Positions 56,206 to 64,000 of a stretch of DNA of 64,000 nucleotides are shown here, in pieces. The first letter of the stretch is position 1, and each line of letters starts with the position of its first letter. Source of the stretch: Dryococelus australis (taxonomy: Eukaryota; Arthropoda; Insecta; Phasmatodea; Phasmatidae); NCBI GenBank assembly GCA_029891345.1, contig CM056993.1, forward strand, positions 274,216,900 to 274,280,899. The letters run 5' to 3'. Under the pieces are notes generated by a model. It worked only from the letters and a program-made list of their open reading frames with translations, was not told where the DNA came from and made no database searches. The translations under genes and the position numbers were made by a program.

Positions 56206-57125
56206 TAAAGTATTGGTGAGAAGCATTAGAAATATATTTTTGACAGTGTACAAATGACTGTGCATGAACATCACTTAAAATATTATTTTCTTTCATTGTC
56301 TAACATTTACCTCACAAGCTATAGGCTACTGTAAAGTCTAACATTGCCTATTCTGAATCTTATTACAATAGATTGTTGCTTACCTTTAAGCTCTACGTAT
56401 TGGCATTTTCCCACTCTTTTTGGCATAGGTTTTCCCATGGTCCACATATTTCCCTTTAAGTTAAATAAATTACTTTCCCGCAAATTATGTTCCAGAAATA
56501 TTGCTGTTCTTGCTTTTCATGCCACATACAAAACAAACGACGCTAACAATAACAAGATTATGAAACTTCACTCTACCCCAACTCCGAACAGTGTGCCATA
56601 ATGGGGACCGCTATAACAGCACAATGAATGCTCAGAAAGCAAGATGGCACCAATTTTTGAATGTTATTGCAACTAGAAGCAATAGTAGTGCTTGACTGCC
56701 CTCGATATTGGTATGTTTGTAATGTTTCATGTATTTATTTATTTGAAAATATTCAATATAGTGTTGATACCATTATTGTATATTACAACTCATTTGACCC
56801 CATTGAGCAAGTTCTGGTCAGGGGTATGTTACAATTAATAAGATTTTATGGCAGCTGTTGAAGAAGCATGCATGAGGATTAACATATACTTAAGACTACA
56901 TATCAGACACTTAGTGAGGAGACCATTTTGACATTGCAACGAGAATATAAAAAGCACATCATTAAACAATATAGTATGTCATTTAGCTTATTAATATATA
57001 GTGATCACTTATTACTGTGTCCAAACTAGTTACTACATATTTATACAGTCATTGTATTGATTCCCAAACATACAGAGCACTGAAGTAGTCAATTAATTCA
57101 TACAGTAAAAAATGCCTACCAAATT
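56206..57125. other. AT-rich intergenic sequence
   Basis: An 85-codon plus frame (56344-56601) has no recognisable domain. Possibly includes 3' UTR of the following minus-strand LINE fragment. Confidence 0.35.
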
Positions 57126-57460
57126 GTGTCAGTTCCGTGTAACTTATCTAGGAGTTTCTTTTTAAAGTGTTTTTGAAACAACCAGCATTGGGTAGTTGTT
57201 TAAATCGAGTGGGCAAAGTATTGTATAATTGGTAACCATAAAATGTGGGTAAAAGCCTGCCGCATTCTGTTCGTATTGTGTGTAGGAACTTGTTTGCTTG
57301 TCTGGTGTTGTGTTTATGCTTGTTGTGGTTTAGGTTTTGCTCTTATCATATTGCAGTAAATGAAAACTAGTAAGTTGAGTTCATGAATTATTTCCAGGGG
57401 GAGCAGTCCAGTAATTGTGTATATCTCCTTAGATGGTATTTTGTACTGGGTACCGTGACA
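57126..57460 (-). pseudogene. LINE reverse transcriptase C-terminal fragment
   Basis: Minus strand reads G-L-L-P-L-E-I-I-H-E-L-N-L-L-V-F, then (register change) Y-G-Y-Q-L-Y-N-T-L-P-T-R-F-K-Q-L, then C-F-K-N-T-L-K-R. The order L-P-L...(F/Y)-x-x-x-x-L-Y-N-x-L-P...F-K-x-x-L-K is the usual end of non-LTR reverse transcriptase proteins. It is unlike the Jockey copy at 20-25 kb, so it is a different LINE family. Catalytic domains absent. Confidence 0.6.
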
Positions 57461-58149
57461 ACATTACCTTAGGGTCATTATAAAATTCCAAAATAGTTTT
57501 ATCGCTGCACACAACCGAACGCCAACCGAGACACCGTCTGAGTCGGACAGTAGCCATCAGCTAAGACGGAGAGTCATTGCCACCTCCACAGCCAGCTAGC
57601 AGTCATTCCAGCATCCTGCAGTAAACCCCACACCGTCGACAACTGCAGAGTGGGTCTAACCAACATCTGCTTTGTGAGTTCAGCATCAGTGACCTAGCAT
57701 CATCTGCCCTGGATGTCTCCATCACCAACTTCTACTGTGTGGGTCTACCAACATCTACTTCTGCTGTATGGGTCTACCTACATTTCAGTGATGGCTACTG
57801 TTTCACCGAAAAGCTCAATATGACTATGTATACATTTTATTGGTGAAGGATCAAATAAACAGTGTTTAAACCTTATGATCCGTTTCCTTTCTTAATTTTT
57901 TTTTACCTTAGCATCAGAAGAATACAAAAGATTAAAAATCAATAACTCGCTCACAGAGTTATTTTCCATGTATACATACCTAGTAAAAAATAATAAATTA
58001 TTTATTACAAAAAAATTCTACATGTTGGAGAACAGGTTTGACAACAATTGGGTAGGGGGTATTACCCTTTAACATATACACAATCTTCTCAGTTGAGACC
58101 TAGCTCTACCATATTAAGGAGTATTGATATTTTAGTGGCATTTTTTAAG
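57461..58149. other. Intergenic sequence
   Basis: A near-duplicate of TCTACTGTGTGGGTCTACC occurs as two copies about 30 bp apart around 57735-57775. No gene recognised. Confidence 0.4.
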
Positions 58150-59170
58150 TTGTCCAATTGGGCAGATTATTCTTTTGCTGTCCGGTGAAGAGCATTTGAT
58201 GAGGCTATCAATGTCATTATCGCTATGGTCCTCTGCCTTCTGTGCCAGTTCGTCAGCCAACCAAGTTAGTGATTCAATATCTTTTTCAATCTGCTAACAC
58301 TTCTTCGAATTCTCCATTTCTTCCTCATCCTGATCGATTTTTCTCTTTACTGCAGTTTTGGCAGCCAGTTTTTTGCTCTTCTACGTAAGACATGAACTTA
58401 TGACGTGCATTTGCAGCACAACTTGTAGCATTGCAGTTTATATAAACAAGCAGCCTTCTACAGGAGACCCTAACCTCTCAAATATCACCCTGCGATACAT
58501 ACACGTCCGTAATATTACACTGTTTATGATGTCTTTGAAATCAAAATGTACAAGTTTCTGAACTGAAAAGTTGGTCAACTTAAATGTATATGCTTTCACA
58601 AATTGCTGAAGAACACAAACCAAAATTGTTCTTAGGTCTTCACTCACAAAAAAAAGCATTGGTTTGCTTGTTTGGTAAACAGTGAGAAAAGGCTGCAGCA
58701 GTTTTGCTACCACTATGAATACTTTCTCAGTTTCAAAGAAGTGAGCTCATGAAAGATATGTTTTCTCACTACATAAAATGATTTGCAAGTAGGTTTTTGT
58801 TATTTTAACTTTATCAATATTTTCAACAAAACATTTCAATTTTGGTATCATCCCAAAAGCCTTCTCTGCAACTGGATTTTCCAGCCATCTATAGCTAACA
58901 ACATTTAAGGGAAAATTACTGCTGCCTGTCGTGGACTGATAATCTTTTCTCCCAGCATGGGTGTCCTTAAAGCGTGTACAGGCACCCTAGAAACTCGTGA
59001 ATACCCCAGTCAGTAGCACTGTAGCCTGTTTTTAAGGCATATGTATAACATGCAACCCGCAGCTACCAATAATTAACACAGTTTTGTTATGTTCTCTTAG
59101 TACATGATCCAGCAACAACCTATACACTTTCCAATTCACATTAACATACCTCTACACTTTCCAATTTACA
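58150..59170 (-). pseudogene. hAT-derived (SCAND3/ZBED-like) protein fragment, copy B
   Basis: Longer relative of 300-1222, same orientation. Minus-strand motifs in protein order are V-N-W-K-V-Y-R-L-L (about 59120), I-I-G-S-C-G-L-H-V-I-H (about 59060), S-A-T-D-W-G-I-H-E-F-L, H-A-G-R-K-D-Y-Q-S-T-T-G-S-S-N-F-P-L, Y-R-W-L-E-N-P-V-A-E-K-A-F, then L-L-Q-P-F-L-T-V-Y-Q-T-S-K-P-M (58438-58713) and the C-terminal A-D-E-L-A-Q-K-A-E (about 58240). All belong to one family in colinear order. About 290 bp present in copy A (around 505-795) are deleted. Several frameshifts/stops exist. N-terminal zinc finger not found. Confidence 0.65.
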
Positions 59171-59647
59171 AATTGACAAAACAATGTCAACATAACTTCA
59201 TGCCAAATTCATGGCTTCATCCCATTTTACAGTCACAACCTCATCTGACAACAGTAGTTTCTGTGACACACTAAGTATTTAATTCACGTATGAAGATGAA
59301 AGGTACCCATGTTATGACCACAGACAAAATATGTATTACAATCGGTACATTAAAATGTCCGATGACTGTTGTGTAGATGTTTCCATTAAAACAACATACA
59401 GTTTTAAGACATTTTTAAAATGCCACTTTGTAAATAAAGCAATATTCACCATACAGTGTTGCGACGCATTGTATCGAGCATCAGTAAATCAGAGCCTTGA
59501 TGCTAGCGTCGAGTGCCAAGAATGTAGCACGAGTGATGGACATTGGTTTTGAGTTTTGACGCTTGTTGCTAGCGCCGGGGAATAAGAAGAATAACATTTC
59601 TGTACTTCACAATAAACTGGCGAGAAACTGAGATAAAGAACTGAAAA

Positions 59648-59681
<34 letters not shown>

Positions 59682-62599
59682 TATTAACGTTTTGCCAATA
59701 CTAATTGGAGTCCAAATTTTTATCAATTTTACCTACCTTTACAAAAACAGTATATTTTACGATGCCTGCAGAGTCGTTCATGTTCTGCAACATCATTTTG
59801 AATATTAATATAATACTTTTACTAAAGAAAAGTGTATATCACTAAAAAAATAACAATTTTTCCAACTAAATGGCAAGAAACTTCACTTCATTTTGTTAGT
59901 TTTCAGCATTTCATTGCGAGCATTCTTGCATAATAACAGATGGTAGCACAGTCTGTGTCGCCAGTGGCCGGTGGCAGAACATCGCTCTATTGTGAAGACA
60001 CAAATATCGCTCATAGCTGGTGGCGAGCGTCGGACATGATGTGCCGCATTGCGATTCTCTATTGTGAATATTGCTTAAAGAAAACTTGGGTATACAACAG
60101 CGCAACCGACAACACAGCCATTATCTTGTCATACATCAATATTTGTGCCTTGTGAGGTATCAATATCTCTACAATAGGCGGCTTTCGATTATGAATACAT
60201 CACTACTACTGATGGTTACTGATACAATGTAATTGTTAACATGCATTCACATTTCAAGCAAACAATTTGTAAGGATTGACACAATTAACATTTACTTACA
60301 AAAAAATAATAAAATTAATGAAGCCCACAAATACGATTACAGCCAAGAGGATTTTGTGCAGTCAGTAATTATTAAAAAGTAACATTTATTCCATCTTTCT
60401 GAGCTCAAAATTAATTCAAGGGCAAAATAAAATTTAAGCACTTTCAAAGCCTTGAAAATGAAAGATTTTTTTCAAGCACTTTTCAAGGATTTTTAAAAAC
60501 ATACGAACCCTGTAATTACTTGCTAATTATTCTTACCTGCTAATTGCCTAGTACTCATTGTTTGGTTACATAAGTGCGATTACGTCATACTCTATGCACC
60601 TGCAGTCGCCGTGTGATTACATCACCTGTAGCCTCAGGCAACGCATTTTAAATTTGACAACACGGCAAGTGCAGTGGACAGAGAATGCATTACCTCCGCC
60701 ACCAAGTCACCAAGGACACGGCAACCGAGGTATCAAGAATCTGCATTACCCCCCTCCACCGTAAACCAGTTCCCTTGAACCTGTATCTCAGTCTCCTCCT
60801 GGCAACCATCGAGTGAAACGTGCCGCATCTCCAATAAACCGGTTATTGCATCATCCACAAACAAGTCTCAAGGTGAATCACAATTCCTCATTCCCAAAAA
60901 ACATAAGTCAATGAACACGGAAGTGCATCCCGGGCCAATGACCCCTGATATGCACTCCAGGTCAATGAACCTGGAAGTGCAACAGACGCCGTTTTGAATA
61001 AATTATATAGCAGTAAGCACCCGATGTTCTATTTACACGTGCTCACCCATGCAATAGATGAGCTGGCTCTTTACCAGAACTCTACAACTGACAAGTAATA
61101 TTTAGCCATGCATCTGGGTTTCTCTCAAATCCGGCATCTCTCACCCCTTGCAAGCAACCAAGCCACGTTATAAGGCGCCCAATTCGTGTGGCAAAACGAA
61201 CATATAAGTGCCATCATATGTTGTGTGGTAATTTTCGCACAGATAAGTGCAATACAACTGACTTTTCCTACTAGTTTATGGCATTGCAACATGTGCACGT
61301 GGCGAAAATCATGTGTTCCGGAAGTCGCCATTGTGTAGATAAACCACATGGAACAGTGAAAATATTCACCATCTTGTGAGCCTACCTACACATCATTGTT
61401 CGGAGAGCTGGAGGTATCAAAGACGTCATCGTGCAGGATGGAGTTTCCTATGACGTCACAGTGCACTTGCTGCCTGCTATGTATGTGTGTGGTCCGGACT
61501 GACCATGTGCAGACCACCGCAACACCCCCAGGACAAGTGATAACCCTTACGTGCACGTGGGCTACGAATACCCGCAACCACAGTATCTCCAACGTCGCTG
61601 CCAAGATGTGTGTGCAACAACTGCTTCACTGGACCCCTGTGAATCCTGCAACCTGCCTGTATCAATCTACTGCTGCTGCTATGAGGAAAGGGTGTTGTTC
61701 GCCTGCCACCTGTCTGCAACCACCAAGGTAACACCTGTCCATGACGTTTATGCTACGACAATAGCAACACTGAAGCACAAAGGTTAGTCGCAGTCTGTTT
61801 AGTCTGCCAGTATCTAGTTATCATGTCATCTTGCTCGCAACATTGTCCAATGCTACATTGTTCCCTCGCCACGTCTTCCAGTCATCTGTGTCACACATTT
61901 CCTGTGTCATATTTACTTGTTTCGCTGTTTACGCATTGAGCAGTCTATTCATATTATTTTGTATACTCGTTCGGTGTCCGCCATGTAATTTGCTATTGTT
62001 TTGTACCACGTCCCGTGCACGCTAAAATCATGTACATTTACTTGCCAGTTCATTTGTTCCCATTGCAAGTGCCAATGATGCATCAGTGTGTTTTGCAAAC
62101 ATTGTACTCCTGCCATGCAACTTCGCAAGTGCTACACATTCGCATTCATTCATTAGGGTATGAGAGTTAATAGGTGGGCAGGACCTCCCTCTGTGCCCGA
62201 CATCACCTTGTAAATATGTTTGCATTGTTTGCTCATTCATGCGGGATCGGGAATCAAGACCTAATTGATGGGTTGGCAACCGTTCTCTGCATACATCACC
62301 GTTATTATCGCCACGTGCATAGAGATAATAGGCGGGTTGACAGTCCTCCCTCCGCACGTGAAGTGGGTTTCGGAGAGAAAAAAAGTGAGCTTAGCCAGCT
62401 CCCCTCTGCACCCAACATCATTTTCTTCATTGCACAAACGTCCAGTCTAAACTGCAAATGTTTGCCAGTTGAGAATCGCACAACCCTTGTTAGTATGTAT
62501 TTACATCCTAACCGAGATGCAGCTCCATGTTTACATCCTGCACTGTTATATGTGTACTGTTCCTACCTGCTGCGTGTTGGTTTATGTTTTTCCATTTCA
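59171..62599. other. Intergenic sequence without recognised genes
   Basis: Contains the poly(A)/(TA) tail at 59644-59684. A pair of related segments lies around 59950-60060: on the minus strand CACAATAGAG occurs twice, about 70 bp apart, each followed by GCCAC-rich sequence. Plus and minus frames of 60-110 codons at 61.4-62.4 kb overlap and match nothing. Confidence 0.4.
59644..59684 (+). repeat. Poly(A)22-(TA)10 tract, possible retroelement tail
   Basis: Twenty-two A followed by alternating TA. AATAAA lies about 35 bp upstream (about 59610), so this could be the tail of an inserted processed transcript or SINE. No body was recognised. Confidence 0.6.
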
Positions 62600-63180
62600 A
62601 GTGTTTGTGTCAGTGTTACCAAAACCCCCCCCCCCCCCCCCACCCAACCTGTGGTCTATAAGTTCTGCTATCTTCGCCGTATGATTCAGTGACTTTTTCG
62701 CTGCCTGACAGAACACTGTGATGTTTGCTTACCTTTAATTGTTTTGTTTACATTTACTGCCACCAGTTTCTTGTGTACTTGTCAGTGTTATCAACCCCCA
62801 AGTCTGCCTGTGGTCAATAGGTTCTACTATCATCGCCAGGGTACAATTCTGTGAATGTGTCACTGCCTAACAGAACACTGTTATGTTTGCCTGTTATTGT
62901 CTACCATTTGTTTACATTTTCACCACCAGGGTTTGTTTACATGCCAGTGCTGGCGCTCACTCCTGTTCAGCTGTTGTTTACATTCGTCTGTGACTAGTTT
63001 ACATGTTTACATTGTTTACCTGTACACTGCACCATGTAAACTCTTCAGCACATTGTCTACTTGTGGTGTTTATGTCTCATCACCAGGGTTTGTTGACATT
63101 CCAGTGTTTCCCCAATCAACTGTTGTCTGCATCCTCCTGTGCCTTGCTATTTACATACATTGTAGTATTCCCCGCTTCTA
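62600..63180 (+). repeat. Diverged tandem repeats, about 155-175-bp period
   Basis: GTCAGTGTTACC, CTGTGGTCTATAAGTTCTGCTATC and TGCCTGACAGAACACTGTGATGTTTGC (62609-62730) recur about 174 bp later as GTCAGTGTTATC, CTGTGGTCAATAGGTTCTACTATC and TGCCTAACAGAACACTGTTATGTTTGC. A second pair, CACCACCAGGGTTTGTTTACATGCCAGTG (about 62920) and CATCACCAGGGTTTGTTGACATTCCAGTG (about 63078), is about 155 bp apart. GTTTACAT-type words are frequent throughout. Confidence 0.75.
62625..62641 (+). repeat. Poly-C tract (17 nt)
   Basis: Within the first unit of the 62.6-kb tandem array; the second unit has only five C at the equivalent place. Confidence 0.9.
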
Positions 63181-64000
63181 ATGTAAATGTTGGTGTAGTG
63201 TCAGCGTAAATAGTGTGTGACTGGCCACAACCAAGCTTACCTCTCAATGAATAACACATACAATATTATAAAATTTATATTAAGTGGTGTACACGTGTTC
63301 AAAGTGCCCAGAGTGATGGAAACAGAAGGTAAACAGAAACCAAACATTCTTACATGCTCCACAAGGCCTTGGCACCAGGCGCCTAGCTTGTAGTAGTGTG
63401 TGTGGGAAATCCAGTATACTTATCTTACTACTAATAGTAAGTAGTTCATGTGCGAACATAAATTGCAGTGTGGTGACTGAACTCATCAGTCACTATCAAA
63501 TAACAAAGGCACTGGTTATGAAAATTACCTTATTTAACATTGCTCATACATTTGACGACTGATCACAGGATATCCAACTCAAATGCAGTAAATTAAATCA
63601 TTACTGCTGTGTTTCTGACCCTTCTATGAAACACATCACCAGTTAGAGTAATTTTTTCGGAGAATGATGCACAGCACCTTCCTTGCCATCACTGATCTGT
63701 TATTTTCATGAAAATATGTACCACAATTCCTTTAAAAAATATTTTGTAAATGTATGCAAAACATTTTCATAAATCTGCAGCGTAAGAAGTAAGATGCTGA
63801 AAAACTTTTTGTTTGAAGAGATAGATGGGGGATGGTCGCTTAATGAAATGTGAAGGATGAATTGAATTTTGACGTGAATATTGCCTAATTATTTTGGATG
63901 GACTAGTATTCACGCAATGGACTGAGAAAGACCAAGGTCTTACACAGTTGCCATGAAGTAGCAAGCACCAAGTTTAAGTAAAGCAACAAACTTGTCATAT
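63181..64000. other. Intergenic sequence
   Basis: AT-rich; no gene, array or element recognised. A 65-codon minus frame (63767-63964) is unassigned. Confidence 0.4.

Overview
The window is a TE-saturated stretch of a eukaryotic, almost certainly animal, nuclear genome. A Jockey-clade LINE, several Ty3/Gypsy elements, a Copia element whose primer site resembles an initiator-tRNA fragment, a Helitron remnant and a SCAND3/ZBED-like hAT-derived gene suggest an arthropod, but the species cannot be named. There are no bacterial-style operons, rRNA or convincing tRNA genes. Almost all recognisable coding sequence is decayed transposon protein. Three short stretches look like possible host exons: 9160-9373 (+), 18351-18470 (-) and 32744-32968 (-).

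Layout. 0-12 kb: a LINE 3' end; a hAT-derived C-terminal fragment (minus) abutting a Helitron helicase C-terminus (minus); a 3.7-kb imperfect palindrome (2690-6395); two short tandem arrays; a tRNA-like SINE trace; and an inverted second copy of the first LINE 3' end. 12.9-14.6 kb: a plus-strand solo LTR of a Gypsy family (here G4), followed by a minus-strand integrase scrap. 18.6-30.8 kb: one minus-strand Gypsy element (G3) whose 3' LTR is split by a Jockey-like LINE insertion (19969-25766) flanked by a 7-bp repeat, CAGGTGC.

34.45-38.84 kb: a nearly full-length but broken minus-strand Copia element (LTR, gag, protease, integrase, RT, RNase H). 40.6-44.6 kb: a minus-strand Gypsy element (G1) truncated in RT. 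45.7-51.9 kb: a minus-strand Gypsy element (G2) with gag to integrase, all degenerate. It lies head to head with the 3' end of a plus-strand Gypsy element (G4, 52.19-53.66 kb), whose LTR matches the solo LTR at 12.9 kb. 55.2-56.2 kb: a plus-strand Gypsy protease-RT fragment (G5). 57.1-59.2 kb: a LINE C-terminal fragment and a longer second copy of the hAT-derived gene, both minus strand. 59.2-64 kb: mostly unassigned sequence with a poly(A)/(TA) tail and a diverged tandem array at 62.6-63.2 kb.

The elements act as independent, nested and eroded insertions, not as a pathway. The most informative structures are the nested G3/LINE insertion, the Helitron-hAT junction, the large palindrome, and the candidate exon at 32.7-33.0 kb whose 15-bp splice-acceptor/exon-start sequence recurs 228 bp upstream on the coding strand. 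Alignments were made by eye, so repeat boundaries are approximate unless a terminal motif is cited.
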